Notes: generated by a model from the sequence alone, not told the origin. A stretch of 64,000 nt of DNA from Herbidospora solisilvae (GCF_009901565.1 NZ_WXEW01000003.1:621312-685311); one strand, 5' to 3'; counted from the first letter of the stretch, positions 18,955 through 28,359 are shown. Numbers and translations: made by a program.

Positions 18955-19683
18955 ATGATGAGTTCTGCTGAACCCGCGATAGCCGTCACCGGGCTGCGGG
19001 TCGTCCGGGGAGCCCGCGAAGTGCTCCACGGCTTGTCGTTCGAGGTGCCGAAGGGCCAGATCACCGGGTTGCTGGGCCCGAGTGGTTGCGGCAAGACCAC
19101 GCTGATCCGATCGATCGTGGGCGTGCAGGTCGTCGCCGGGGGCGAGGTGACCGTGCTGGGGCGTCCGGCGGGGTCGGCCGAGCTGCGCCGGCTCATCGGC
19201 TACTCCACCCAGAACCCGGCGATCTACCGTGATCTGTCGGTCATGGAGAACCTCCGCTACTTCGCCGCCGTGCTCGGCGCGCCGAAGACCGACCCGGCCC
19301 GGGTTCTCCGGGAGGTCGGCCTCGAAGGGCACGCCGACCAACTGGGCGGCACCCTGTCGGGCGGCCAGCTCAGCCGGGCCAGCCTCGCGGTCTCGCTGCT
19401 CGGGTCGCCCCAGCTCCTCGTCCTCGACGAGCCGACCGTCGGGCTCGACCCGGTGCTGCGCAAGGAGTTGTGGGAGCTGTTCGGCGGCCTGGCCGAGCGC
19501 GGCGTGACGATCCTGGTCTCCAGCCACGTCATGGACGAGGCCGCCCGCTGCCAGCGCCTGATCATGCTGCGCGAGGGCGACATCCTCGCCGACGACAGCC
19601 CCGAGGGCCTGCGCGCCCGCACCGACACCGCCGACCTGGAGCAGGCCTTCCTGCGCCTCATCGAAGAGAGGCAGCCGGCATGA
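18955..19683 (+). CDS. ABC transporter ATP-binding protein
   Basis: The 242-residue ATPase has Walker A GPSGCGKTT (about residue 43), a Q-loop, signature LSGGQLSRAS, Walker B LLVLDEPTVGLDP and the switch His (SSHVMDEA). It is the energy subunit of an ABC-2-type exporter with the permease encoded next, whose start overlaps this stop by four bases. ATG 18955 is immediately followed by a second ATG; either would be leaderless. Family architecture suggests drug or lipid export; substrate unknown. Confidence 0.93.
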   Translation: MMSSAEPAIAVTGLRVVRGAREVLHGLSFEVPKGQITGLLGPSGCGKTTLIRSIVGVQVVAGGEVTVLGRPAGSAELRRLIGYSTQNPAIYRDLSVMENLRYFAAVLGAPKTDPARVLREVGLEGHADQLGGTLSGGQLSRASLAVSLLGSPQLLVLDEPTVGLDPVLRKELWELFGGLAERGVTILVSSHVMDEAARCQRLIMLREGDILADDSPEGLRARTDTADLEQAFLRLIEERQPA

Positions 19684-20405
19684 TCACGCTCGCCACGGCC
19701 CGCCGGATCCTGGCCCAGCTCCGCAACGACCACCGCACGGTCGCCCTCATGGTGCTGGTGCCCAGCCTGATCATGATCCTGCTCTACTACGTGATCGACA
19801 ACGAGCCGGTCTTCGCTCAGTGGGCCCCCGCCCTGCTGTCGATCTTCCCGTTCCTGGTGATGTTCCTGGTCACCTCCATCGCCACCCTCCGCGAGCGCAC
19901 CTCCGGCACGCTGGAGCGGCTGATGGCCTCCCCGCTGCGCCAGCTCGACCTCCTCCTCGGCTACGGCCTCGCCTTCGGCGCCGCCGCCGTCCTCCAGGTG
20001 GCCCTGGCGCTGACGGTCTCGCTGACCTGGCTCGGGCTCGACCTGCGGGGAGACCTCTGGGCGCTGGTCCTGGTCGCCCTGCTCAACTCGCTTCTCGGCA
20101 CCGCGCTCGGCCTGTTCTGCAGCGCGTTCGCCCGTTCGGAGTTCCAGGCGGTCCAGTTCATGCCGCTGGTGATGGTCCCGCAGCTCCTCCTCGGCGGGAT
20201 CATCGTGCCGCGCGACCAGATGGCGACCGTGCTGGAGTGGATCTCCAACGTGCTGCCGATGTCCTACGCCCTGGAGGCCATGAAGCTGGCCGTCATGAGC
20301 GGCGACCTGGGCTCCGACTTCTGGCGCGACATCGCGGTGGTGGCCGGATCGGTCCTGCTGGCCCTGGTTCTGGGGGCCGCGACGCTGAAGAGGCGCACCC
20401 CGTAA
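19680..20405 (+). CDS. ABC-2 type permease
   Basis: This 241-residue membrane protein has about six transmembrane helices, the conserved TSGTLERLMASPLR loop and the LLGGIIVPRDQMATVLEWISNVLPMSYALEAM stretch of DrrB-like ABC-2 permeases. It overlaps the ATPase gene by ATGA and forms a two-gene exporter with it. Its TAA stop doubles as the first bases of the likely proC -10 element. Confidence 0.9.
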   Translation: MITLATARRILAQLRNDHRTVALMVLVPSLIMILLYYVIDNEPVFAQWAPALLSIFPFLVMFLVTSIATLRERTSGTLERLMASPLRQLDLLLGYGLAFGAAAVLQVALALTVSLTWLGLDLRGDLWALVLVALLNSLLGTALGLFCSAFARSEFQAVQFMPLVMVPQLLLGGIIVPRDQMATVLEWISNVLPMSYALEAMKLAVMSGDLGSDFWRDIAVVAGSVLLALVLGAATLKRRTP

Positions 20406-20415
20406 ACTGCCACGC

Positions 20416-21216
20416 ATGATCGCGATCCTGGGCACCGGCAAGATGGGTGAGGCTCTGCTCTCCGGCCTGGTCCGGGCGGGGCGGGCGGCTGACCAGATCA
20501 TGGTCACCACCCGCCGGCCCGACCGGGCCAGGCAGCTGACGGAGACCTACGGCGTCAAGGTCGTCACCAACCTGGAGGCGGCCGAGCAGGCCGACGCGCT
20601 GATCCTCGCGGTCAAGCCCCAGGACATGGGCACCCTGCTCCGCGAGATCGCCCCCGTGGTGCCGTCCGACCGGCTGGTCATCTCGGTCGCGGCGGGCATC
20701 ACCACCGACTTCGTGCAGGCCCGGCTGGGCGGCCCGATCCCGGTCGTCCGGGTCATGTCGAACACGCCGGTGCTGGTCGACGAGGCGATGAGCGTGATCT
20801 CGGCCGGGGCCCACGCCAAGGAGGAGCACCTCAAGCTGACCGAAGACCTGCTCCAGCCGGTCGGCAAGGTGCTGCGCATCCCCGAGTCGCAGCAAGACGG
20901 CGCGACGGCCCTGTCGGGCTCGGGTCCCGCCTACTTCTTCTACCTGGTCGAGGCCATGGTCGACGCGGGCATCCTGCTCGGCATGCCGCGGGCGGCGGCC
21001 CTCGACATGGTCAAGCAGTCGATCGTGGGCGCCGCGATCATGCTGCGTGACTCGGGGGAGCACCCGGTGATCCTCCGCGAGGCGGTCACCTCGCCCGGCG
21101 GCACGACGATCGCCGCCATCGCCGAACTGGAGCGCCACCGCGTGCGCGCCGCCTTCCTCGACGCGATCGAGGCCGCCCGCGACCGCAGCCGGGAGCTCGG
21201 CGGCACGAACAAGTAG
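20416..21216 (+). CDS. proC: pyrroline-5-carboxylate reductase
   Basis: This 266-residue enzyme makes proline from pyrroline-5-carboxylate with NAD(P)H. It has the Rossmann motif ILGTGKMGEALLSGL at the N-terminus, AVKPQDM, RVMSNTPVLV and the C-terminal dimer signature (SGSGPAYFF, VTSPGGTT). TAAACT lies seven bases before the ATG, so the gene is probably leaderless. It belongs to the conserved proC-HTH-COX24-epimerase neighbourhood, here split by a roughly 7-kb block of transporters and acuC. Confidence 0.95.
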   Translation: MIAILGTGKMGEALLSGLVRAGRAADQIMVTTRRPDRARQLTETYGVKVVTNLEAAEQADALILAVKPQDMGTLLREIAPVVPSDRLVISVAAGITTDFVQARLGGPIPVVRVMSNTPVLVDEAMSVISAGAHAKEEHLKLTEDLLQPVGKVLRIPESQQDGATALSGSGPAYFFYLVEAMVDAGILLGMPRAAALDMVKQSIVGAAIMLRDSGEHPVILREAVTSPGGTTIAAIAELERHRVRAAFLDAIEAARDRSRELGGTNK

Positions 21217-21257
21217 CCCTCGCTACCCACTGTGACCAGGCGAAAAAGGCTTATTAG

Positions 21258-21274
21258 TTAGGAAGCTTTCCTTA
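21258..21274. promoter_or_regulatory. inverted repeat operator in the MFS promoter
   Basis: TTAGGAA-GCT-TTCCTTA is an inverted repeat with one mismatch. It fills the gap between a TTATTA (21251-21256) and TAGGCT (21275-21280), which are the likely -35 and -10, 18 bases apart. A repressor bound here would exclude RNA polymerase. MarR-family proteins often use such sites, but none is encoded nearby. Confidence 0.5.
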
Positions 21275-21287
21275 TAGGCTAAGGCGA

Positions 21288-22487
21288 GTGGTTGTACTCT
21301 CCCCGGCTCGCCTGTGGTCTCGTGACTTCTCCCTCTACTTCGTCGGCCGGGCGGTCGCCCTCATGGGCGACGCGATGTTGCCGGTGGCGGTGACGCTCGG
21401 CGTCCTCGGCATCTACGGCCCGGTCGGGGTCGGCGTCGTCCTGGCGGCGTGGATGGCGGCCTTCGGCGGTCTGGTCCTGTTCGGCGGGGTGCTGGCCGAC
21501 TGGTTCACCGCCCGGCGCATGATGATCTTCGCGGACGTCCTGCGCATCGCCACCCAGCTCACGATCGCGGTGGCCTTCTTCGCCGGGCAGCCCCCGCTCT
21601 GGCTCCTGATCACGATGTCGTTCCTGAGCGGCCTCGGGGCGGCGCTCTTCCAGCCCGGCGTGAACAGCATGATCCCGCAGATCGCCGCCGACCCCCAGCG
21701 CGCCAACGCCACCCTGCGCGTGGCCGACGCGGTGGCCCGTCTCGTCGGCCCCGGCATCGCCGGCGCGATCGTCCTGTTCGGCGGCCCCGGTGTCGTGTAC
21801 GCCATCAACGCCGGAACGTTCCTGGTCAGCGCCCTGTGCCTGCTCGCCATGCGGGTGCGGCTGACCAAGACCGAGGCGACCTCGCTGATCAGCGACCTGC
21901 GGGAGGGCTGGGCCGAGTTCCGGTCCCGTACGTGGATGTGGTCGGTCATCCTCGTCTGGGCGGTCTACGGGATCGTCCTGTTCGGCCCGATGTGGCCGGT
22001 CGGCGCCCAGGTCATCTCCGAGACCAACGGCGACGCGGCCTACGTCATGGCCATCACGGGCGAGGGCCTCGGCAGCATCGTCGGCGGCCTGGTGGCCATG
22101 CGCTACCGCCCGGTCAGACCGCTCTTCTCAGGCGCGGTGGCGATGATCGCCTTCATGGCGATGCCCCTGGTCGTCGCCCTGGCCGCCCCCATCCCGGTGA
22201 TCGTCACCGGCTACACCCTCGCGGGCGCGGCCTGGGCCTTCTGGTCGGTGATGTGGGCGACCAGCGTCCAGACCCAGGTCCCGGGCGAGGTCCTCAACCG
22301 CGTCACCGCCTACGAGGTGGCCGGTTCGGTCCTGAGCATCCCCATCGGCCAGTCCCTCGGCCCGATCGTCGGCGAGGCCGTCGGCGCCCAGACAGTCATC
22401 TGGGCCGGCTTCTTCGCGGGACTGGCCGGCATCGGCGTCCTGCTGTCCATCCGCCCGGTCAGGAACCTGCGCGCGGTCGGCCGCTGA
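21288..22487 (+). CDS. MFS transporter
   Basis: The 399-residue protein has twelve predicted membrane segments in two halves. It has the MFS loop 2-3 signature region (GGVLADWFTARRMM) and FQPGVNSMIPQIAADPQRANA, typical of the enterobactin-exporter/drug-efflux type MFS. GTG 21288 is seven bases after TAGGCT and so probably leaderless. An operator-like repeat covers the promoter. The substrate could be a drug or a small metabolite; the sequence alone does not tell. Confidence 0.88.
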   Translation: MVVLSPARLWSRDFSLYFVGRAVALMGDAMLPVAVTLGVLGIYGPVGVGVVLAAWMAAFGGLVLFGGVLADWFTARRMMIFADVLRIATQLTIAVAFFAGQPPLWLLITMSFLSGLGAALFQPGVNSMIPQIAADPQRANATLRVADAVARLVGPGIAGAIVLFGGPGVVYAINAGTFLVSALCLLAMRVRLTKTEATSLISDLREGWAEFRSRTWMWSVILVWAVYGIVLFGPMWPVGAQVISETNGDAAYVMAITGEGLGSIVGGLVAMRYRPVRPLFSGAVAMIAFMAMPLVVALAAPIPVIVTGYTLAGAAWAFWSVMWATSVQTQVPGEVLNRVTAYEVAGSVLSIPIGQSLGPIVGEAVGAQTVIWAGFFAGLAGIGVLLSIRPVRNLRAVGR

Positions 22488-22526
22488 CTCGGGGACCGGC
22501 ACGGCCGGGATCTACGATGGGCTGTT

Positions 22527-23873
22527 GTGGTGATCCGGCGTGGTATCCCCCTGTTGGCGCTCCTTCTCGCGTTATCCGCCTGCACGGCGGAGGAGGCGCC
22601 CGTCGTGCAGACCGCGAACGTGGCGCGGGCGCCCGTCAGTGAGGTGGTGGAGGCCCCGGCGACCGTCGGGGCGCGGGCCACCGCGAGCCTCACCTCTCCC
22701 GCGGCCGGGACCGTCGCCAAGCTCTACGTCTCCGACGGCGACACCGTGAAGAAGGGCGAGATCCTCGCCCGCATCAGCGCGCCGCAGGCCCGTGACCGGC
22801 TGAAAGAGGCCAAGAAGGCCGACCGGCAGGCGGCGCGGCCGGTCTCCTTCGGAGGTGCGCCGAGTGTGCCGTCGCTGCGGCTGCCGAACGGGATCGACCC
22901 CCACGTCCGGAAATCGTTCGCGCAGGCCCGGCAGGCGGCCCGCAAGGTCGAGGACAAGGCCATCCGCAGGCACCTGCTGTCGGCGATCGACCTGGCCGAG
23001 AGGCAGCACCGATCCCAGCAGAAGGCGCTGAACGGGATCGTCGGCGGCCTCAACCGCATGCTCACCTCGTTCACCGGGCAACTCGGCGCGGGCATGAGCG
23101 GGCTCTCGTCGTCGATGAGCTCCCTCCAGGCCGCCTCGCGCAGCCAGACCCGGGCCGCCCTGAAGGCCGCAGAGGAGACCGTCGAAGGGCTCACGATCAA
23201 GGCGCCGTTCGGCGGGGTCGTCACCCTCGGCGGCGGTGGCGGGTCGGCCACGCCCGCGCTGCCCGATCTGGCCGAGCTCGTCTCCGGCGGCGGGGTCCCG
23301 GCCCAGGCGGCCGGCAGTTCGGCGGGCACGATCGCCGAGGGCGTCCCGGTCGGCCAGGGGGAGACGCTGCTGAGCGTCACCGACGTCTCCGAGCTGAACC
23401 TGCGGGCCGACGTCGACGAGACCGACGTGCTGCTCGTCGAGAACGGCACCCGCGCCGAGGTCGAGTTCGACGCCGTGCCCGGCGCGGTCTACACGGCCGA
23501 GGTCACCGGCGTCGGGGTCACGCCCCAGGAGGGCGCGACGGGCGGCGTCAGTTATCCGGTACGCCTCTCGCTCGCCGAAGGCCGCTTCGACGACGGCTCC
23601 GAGGCACCCGACCCCAAACCCGGCATGAGCGCCGTCGTCCGCATGATCGTCAAGGAGTCGCCCGAGGCCGTCGCGGTCCCGGCCGCCGCCGTGGTCACCA
23701 GCGGGCGCGACACTGTGGTCTGGGCCGTCGTCGGCGGCAGGGCCGAACGCCGGACCGTCACACTCGGCGCGGAAGGGGACGCCTACGTCGAGGTCGTCAA
23801 CGGGGTGAAGGTCGGCGACCGGGTCATCACGCGGGGGGCCGACGGCGTGCGTCAGGGGCAGGAGATCCCGTGA
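22527..23873 (+). CDS. membrane-fusion (HlyD/MacA-like) adaptor lipoprotein
   Basis: This 448-residue adaptor has a lipoprotein signal with lipobox LSAC (Cys about residue 19) and a biotinyl-lipoyl-like half (SPAAGTVAKLYVSDGDTVKKGEILARI). A helical hairpin region follows (about 105-225), then the second lipoyl half (LTIKAPFGGVVT) and the beta-barrel (LNLRADVDETDV). Such adaptors work with MacB-like ABC transporters, and both components follow in an overlapping operon. A Gly-rich insert (GGGGGSATPALP) interrupts the second lipoyl part. GTG 22527 is eight bases after TACGAT, so it is probably leaderless. Confidence 0.88.
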   Translation: MVIRRGIPLLALLLALSACTAEEAPVVQTANVARAPVSEVVEAPATVGARATASLTSPAAGTVAKLYVSDGDTVKKGEILARISAPQARDRLKEAKKADRQAARPVSFGGAPSVPSLRLPNGIDPHVRKSFAQARQAARKVEDKAIRRHLLSAIDLAERQHRSQQKALNGIVGGLNRMLTSFTGQLGAGMSGLSSSMSSLQAASRSQTRAALKAAEETVEGLTIKAPFGGVVTLGGGGGSATPALPDLAELVSGGGVPAQAAGSSAGTIAEGVPVGQGETLLSVTDVSELNLRADVDETDVLLVENGTRAEVEFDAVPGAVYTAEVTGVGVTPQEGATGGVSYPVRLSLAEGRFDDGSEAPDPKPGMSAVVRMIVKESPEAVAVPAAAVVTSGRDTVVWAVVGGRAERRTVTLGAEGDAYVEVVNGVKVGDRVITRGADGVRQGQEIP

Positions 23874-24550
23874 GCGCCTTCGAGGCCGCAGGGTTGACGA
23901 GGTCGTACCAACTCGAAGGCGTGACCGTGGACGCGCTGCGCGGCGTCGACCTGACCATCGGCGACGGCGAGTTCGCCGCGATCGTCGGGCCGTCGGGGTC
24001 GGGGAAGTCGACCCTGATGCACCTGCTCGGCTGCCTCGACCGGCCGACCTCGGGGGTGCTGAGGGTGGGCGGCGTCGACGTCTCGACCCTCGACGACACC
24101 CAGTTGGCCGAGCTGCGCAACCGGATGATCGGCTTCGTCTTCCAGTCGTTCCACCTGCTCGCCCGGACCTCCGCCCTGGACAACGTGGCGTTGCCGCTCG
24201 TCTACCGAGGGGTCGCCAAGGCCGACCGGCGCAAGCGGGCGCGGGCCGCGCTGGAGGCCGTCGGCCTGGCCCACCGGCTCGACCACCGCCCGTCGCAGAT
24301 GTCGGGCGGCGAGCAGCAGCGGGTCGCCATCGCCCGCGCGCTCGTCGGCGACCCCCAGGTGGTGCTGGCCGACGAGCCGACCGGCAACCTCGACACCCGC
24401 AACGGCGAAGAGGTCATGGGCCTGCTCGAACGCCTCAACGCCGACCAGGGTGTGGCGATCGTGCTGGTCACCCACGAAGCCGAGGTGGCGAACCGGGCCC
24501 GCAGGCAGATCCACGTCAGAGACGGCCTGATCGAGCGGGACGTCGCGTGA
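23870..24550 (+). CDS. MacB-type ABC ATPase
   Basis: This 226-residue LolD/MacB-type ATPase has Walker A GPSGSGKST, signature MSGGEQQRVAIARAL, Walker B VVLADEPTGNLD and His in LVTHEAEVA. GTG 23870 overlaps the adaptor stop. With the adaptor and the FtsX-like permease it makes a mechanotransmission-type complex; in Gram-positive bacteria these often handle peptides or lipids at the cell surface. Confidence 0.93.
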   Translation: MSAFEAAGLTRSYQLEGVTVDALRGVDLTIGDGEFAAIVGPSGSGKSTLMHLLGCLDRPTSGVLRVGGVDVSTLDDTQLAELRNRMIGFVFQSFHLLARTSALDNVALPLVYRGVAKADRRKRARAALEAVGLAHRLDHRPSQMSGGEQQRVAIARALVGDPQVVLADEPTGNLDTRNGEEVMGLLERLNADQGVAIVLVTHEAEVANRARRQIHVRDGLIERDVA

Positions 24551-25731
24551 GGACCGCCGAGGCCTTCCGGATGGCCCTCGAAGCGCTGCGGGTCAACCGG
24601 CTGCGCAGCGCCCTGACCATGCTCGGCGTGATCATCGGCGTGTCGGCCGTGGTGATCCTGGTCGCCATCGGCACCGGCGCCAAGGACGCCATCGAAGACG
24701 AGATCTCCGGCCTTGGCTCCAACATCATCCTCGTCGTGCCGGGCCAGCTGAACTTCCAGGCCGCCCCCACCCAGAGCCGCCTCGACCTGTCCGACGTCAA
24801 CTACGTGCGCAGGGTCGTCGGCGACCCGAGCCGGGTCACGGTGTCGGTCCAGTCGGGCGAGAACATCCGCGTCGGCCGCAACGAGGCGTTCGTCACCGTC
24901 GTCGGCACCGACGAGAACATCCCCAACGTCTTCGAACGCCCGCTGAAGCGGGGCCGCTACCTCACCGAGACCGACGTCGACACCCGCCGCCGCGTCGCGG
25001 TCCTGGGCTCGGAGGTGTCGCAGCAGCTCTTCGGCGACCTCGACCCGGTGGGCAGACAGGCCACGATCGCCGGGGTGCGGTTCCGGGTCGTCGGCGTGTA
25101 CGAGAAGGTCGGCGCCACCTTCGGGGTCGCGCGCGACCGGGAGACCCACATCCCGGTCACCACGGCCCAGCGGCTGCTCGGCGTCCAGCGCGTCAACGGC
25201 ATCGCCATCGGCGCCTCCGGCCCCGACGTGATCGACTCCCTCGGCCAGAAGGTCGTGGACGCCCTGACCTCCCGCTACCCCGACGAGAAGTTCTCCGCCG
25301 TCACCCAGACCCAGCTCCTCGGCACGATCGGCACCGTCCTCGGCATGCTGACCGGCGTGCTGGCCGCCATCGCGGGCATCTCGCTGCTGGTCGGCGGGGT
25401 CGGGGTGTCCAACATCATGCTGGTCAGCGTGCGCGAACGCACCAAGGAGATCGGCCTGCGCAAGGCCCTGGGCGCCCGCCAGCGCGACGTCCTCGGCCAG
25501 TTCCTGATCGAGGCCGTGCTGCTCACCACGATCGGCGGCACCATCGGCATCGCACTCGGCATCGGCGGCTCCCTCCTGATCGAGGCGCTCTCTCCCGTAC
25601 CGGCGTCGATCACCCTCTGGTCGATCCTGCTGGCCTTCGGCGTCTCGGCCGTCGTGGGCGTCTTCTTCGGCGTCGCCCCGGCCCGCCGCGCGGGACGCCT
25701 CGACCCGGTGGTGGCCCTCCGGGCCGAATGA
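24547..25731 (+). CDS. MacB/FtsX-like ABC permease
   Basis: The 394-residue permease has the N-terminal MacB_PCD domain (RLRSALTMLGVIIGVSAVVILVAIG-type first helix, then a roughly 220-residue extracellular domain) and three C-terminal helices with the FtsX signature (RERTKEIGLRKALGARQRDV). It overlaps the ATPase gene at GTGA. A three-gene operon with single four-base overlaps implies equal expression of adaptor, ATPase and permease. Confidence 0.92.
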   Translation: MRTAEAFRMALEALRVNRLRSALTMLGVIIGVSAVVILVAIGTGAKDAIEDEISGLGSNIILVVPGQLNFQAAPTQSRLDLSDVNYVRRVVGDPSRVTVSVQSGENIRVGRNEAFVTVVGTDENIPNVFERPLKRGRYLTETDVDTRRRVAVLGSEVSQQLFGDLDPVGRQATIAGVRFRVVGVYEKVGATFGVARDRETHIPVTTAQRLLGVQRVNGIAIGASGPDVIDSLGQKVVDALTSRYPDEKFSAVTQTQLLGTIGTVLGMLTGVLAAIAGISLLVGGVGVSNIMLVSVRERTKEIGLRKALGARQRDVLGQFLIEAVLLTTIGGTIGIALGIGGSLLIEALSPVPASITLWSILLAFGVSAVVGVFFGVAPARRAGRLDPVVALRAE

Positions 25732-25752
25732 GCGTGCGGTAATTTGCTGGCT

Positions 25753-26937
25753 ATGAGCGACTTCGCGCGTGGCGCCTGCGGACCCGTGCGGGTCGTCTGG
25801 GACGACGCCCTGACGTCGTACGACTTCGGGCCCCATCACCCTCTCGCGCCGGTGCGGGTCGAGCTGACCATGGCGCTGGCCCGGGAGCTCGGGGTGCTCG
25901 GCGCGGTCGAGATCGTGCCCTGTGCCCCGGCGACCGACGACGACCTCGCGAGCGTGCACAAGCGCGACTACATCGAGGCGGTCAAGCGGGTCTCAGAAGA
26001 CGGCCGGCCCGATCTGCGGGCGGGGCTCGGCACCAGCGACAACCCGGCCTTCGCCGGCGTCCACGAGGCCTCCGCGCTGATCGCGGGGGCGACGCTGGAG
26101 GCCGTGAAGCAGGTGCACCAGGGCGGCGCGATGCACGCGCTGAACGTCGCCGGGGGTCTCCACCACGCCATGCCGGCCACGGCCAGCGGCTTCTGCGTCT
26201 ACAACGACCCGGCGGTCGCCATCGCCTGGCTGCTCGCACAGGGGGTGGAGAAGGTCGCCTACGTCGACGTCGACGTCCACCACGGCGACGGCGTGCAGGC
26301 CATGTTCTTCGACGACCCCCGGGTGCTGACGATCAGCCTCCACGAGTCGCCCCGCACGCTCTTCCCCGGCACCGGCTTCGCCGAGGAGACCGGCGCCGAG
26401 GGGACGGCCGTGAACGTGCCGCTGCCGGCCGGCTGCGGCGACGCGGGCTGGTTGCGGGCCTTCCACGCGGTGGTGCCGCCGCTGCTGCGCGAGTTCGCCC
26501 CCGACTTCCTGGTCACCCAGCACGGTTGCGACTCCCACGCCCTCGACCCGCTGGCCCACCTGATGTTGTCGCTCGACGGCCAGCGGACGGCGTACCGGGA
26601 ACTGCACAAGCTGGCCCACGAGACGGCCGGCGGGCGGTGGCTCGCCACCGGCGGCGGGGGATACGAGCTGGTCCAGGTGGTGCCGAGGGCGTGGACCCAC
26701 CTGATCGCCGAGGCCGCGGGTGCTCCCGTCGAGCCCGAGACCGCCACCCCCGAGGCGTGGCGCGAGTTCGTCCGCGCGCGGACCGGCGAGTTGCCGCCGC
26801 TCACGATGACCGACGGCCGCACCCCCGAATATCGGCCCATCTCCGAGGGTTACGACCCGGCCGATCCGATCGACCGCGCGATTATGGCCACCCGGAACGC
26901 GGTCTTCCCCTACCACGGTCTGGACCCACTGCCATGA
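25753..26937 (+). CDS. acuC: AcuC-like histone-deacetylase-family enzyme
   Basis: This 394-residue class I HDAC-fold protein has the zinc ligands in VDVDVHHGDGVQ and in QHGCDSHALDPLAHL, the catalytic His pair in GGLHHAMP, and the GGGGYEL loop. Bacterial AcuC removes acetyl groups from acetyl-CoA synthetase, turning it back on. ATG 25753 is seven bases after TAATTT and so leaderless; TTG 25744 is a possible longer start. The following gene overlaps by four bases, so the two form an operon. Confidence 0.9.
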   Translation: MSDFARGACGPVRVVWDDALTSYDFGPHHPLAPVRVELTMALARELGVLGAVEIVPCAPATDDDLASVHKRDYIEAVKRVSEDGRPDLRAGLGTSDNPAFAGVHEASALIAGATLEAVKQVHQGGAMHALNVAGGLHHAMPATASGFCVYNDPAVAIAWLLAQGVEKVAYVDVDVHHGDGVQAMFFDDPRVLTISLHESPRTLFPGTGFAEETGAEGTAVNVPLPAGCGDAGWLRAFHAVVPPLLREFAPDFLVTQHGCDSHALDPLAHLMLSLDGQRTAYRELHKLAHETAGGRWLATGGGGYELVQVVPRAWTHLIAEAAGAPVEPETATPEAWREFVRARTGELPPLTMTDGRTPEYRPISEGYDPADPIDRAIMATRNAVFPYHGLDPLP

Positions 26938-27716
26938 CATCAGGCATGACGCGAGCAGAACTCATCGACCACCTCGTGCGCACCCGCATCGCGGGTGACG
27001 TCGCCACGAGCCGTGAGAACAACCTCGACCACTACCGGTCACTCGCGGTGCGCGACCCCCACTACATGTTCGGGCTGACCTTCGAGGGCGCCTGGACCTA
27101 CCGCGACGTCCTCGACCTGATGGCCAAGTCGGCGGGCGTGGTGGCCGATCCGGGCCACCGGTCGGGCCAGGACACGATCGACCCCGAGCGGACGGTCGCG
27201 GCGCTCGACGCGATGGGCGACCGGATCGCGGGGGCGCTGCGGCGGCCCGACCCCACGGTGATCATCGCCACGGGCCACCCGACCGGGCTGATGGTCGTTC
27301 ACATGGCTATCGCTCGTTTCGTCGTGACTCAGGGGGCGACTCTGCTTACTCCGGCGGAAGGGTGGACGTACCTTCCCGGTTCGTTCGGCCGCCGGCGCTC
27401 GATTCGCTACATCGATGACGTCGCCCTCCTCGACGACGGTGGTGCCCTTGTGCACACGCACGACTCCGCTCCGATGCGGCGGATGCTCGAGGAGCAGAGA
27501 CCGGATTTCGTCATCGCCGACCACGGCTGGGCGGGCGCGGCCGGGGAGGCGGGCGTCGAGACGGTCGGGTTCGCCGACTGCAACGATCCGGCCCTTTTCG
27601 TGGGAGAAGCCGAGGGGAAGATCGCGGTCACCGTGCCCCTGGATGACAACGTGCTGCCCCGCTATTACGGACCGTTGACCGACTACCTGCTCCGACGTGT
27701 GGCGGCCGGCCTTTAG
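26934..27716 (+). CDS. phosphatase-like conserved actinobacterial protein
   Basis: The 260-residue product (256 if ATG 26946 is used) overlaps acuC at ATGA. Homologues in actinomycetes are commonly named phosphatase, but I see no standard catalytic motif apart from ATGHPTGLMVVH and VIADHGWAGAAGEAG, which resemble Rossmann-type ligand loops. Function is therefore uncertain. Codon use relaxes after about 27290, with many T-ending codons (GTT, GCT, CGT, ACT) compared with the first half, which may indicate recombination. Confidence 0.7.
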   Translation: MTSGMTRAELIDHLVRTRIAGDVATSRENNLDHYRSLAVRDPHYMFGLTFEGAWTYRDVLDLMAKSAGVVADPGHRSGQDTIDPERTVAALDAMGDRIAGALRRPDPTVIIATGHPTGLMVVHMAIARFVVTQGATLLTPAEGWTYLPGSFGRRRSIRYIDDVALLDDGGALVHTHDSAPMRRMLEEQRPDFVIADHGWAGAAGEAGVETVGFADCNDPALFVGEAEGKIAVTVPLDDNVLPRYYGPLTDYLLRRVAAGL

Positions 27717-28018
27717 GGGCGTCCCTTTTAGGGGTTTCACGCCCACTTTTGCACTGGTGTGTCGACCGGTTGACAACTTTTTCCTGATCCTGGGCGACTC
27801 TAATGTGAGAGAAGTTGGTCCGTTCCAAGATCAAGGCGAGGGGCACGGTCCGGCTGCTGGCCAGCGTTTTTCGGTGTTTCGCGGGCAAGATCCCCCGATG
27901 GCTGATGAAATGGGGGGTTTGCCTCTGTGGAGTCCCGACTTACGCTGACAGCAGTACACGTGCGTGAGCAATGGCACCAGTGGGGATAACCCGGAAACAC
28001 GTGCGGAAGAGGCGTCCG
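27717..28018. other. 302-base intergenic region before the HTH gene
   Basis: I see no convincing gene. It contains two TTTAGGGG-like direct repeats just after the upstream stop (27714-27741), a TTGACA at 27770-27775 without a well-spaced -10, and a lower GC content than its surroundings. A promoter for the HTH gene is likely here but cannot be placed exactly. Confidence 0.4.
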
Positions 28019-28222
28019 ATGGGTGCAGGCGAAAGACCTCTCAGCGAGGTGAAGTTCCTGACGGTGGCAGAAGTGGCCACCGTCATGCGGGTGTCCAAGA
28101 TGACGGTGTACCGGCTCGTGCACTCGGGCGAGTTGCCGGCCATCAGGGTAGGCCGGTCCTTCAGAGTGCCCGAACAGGCGGTGCACGACTATCTGAGGGA
28201 CGCTTTCATCGAGGCTGGATGA
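28019..28222 (+). CDS. small helix-turn-helix protein, Rv0500A-like excisionase fold
   Basis: This 67-residue DNA-binding protein has an excisionase/MerR-like winged helix (FLTVAEVATVMRVSKMTVYRLVHSGELPAIRVGRSFRVPEQAVHDYL). It resembles the small HTH protein next to the COX24 gene in mycobacteria (Rv0500A). ATG 28019 is chosen over upstream codons because GGAAGAGG precedes it at good spacing and the domain begins 13 codons later. It is distantly similar to BldC but separate from the true bldC at 50 kb. Targets are unknown. Confidence 0.88.
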   Translation: MGAGERPLSEVKFLTVAEVATVMRVSKMTVYRLVHSGELPAIRVGRSFRVPEQAVHDYLRDAFIEAG

Positions 28223-28359
28223 AGTGACCTGTAGCGACTAGCGATACCAAGGGCAACGCGGGTCCCCCAGGGGAACGATCAACCATGGATCGCCGGTAGG
28301 CTGTTGTGCCGGTGTGCGCTCGCGCACCGGTACGACGTCTATCTTCACCTGGGGGTCCC

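Noticed and set aside
21258-21274. iron-box (DtxR/IdeR) reading of the MFS operator
   Set aside because: TTAGG and CCTTA are seven bases apart instead of nine as in the iron box, and the centre differs.
27770-27806. TTGACA and TAATGT as a promoter for the HTH gene
   Set aside because: The 25-base spacing is too long for a normal sigma70-type promoter.
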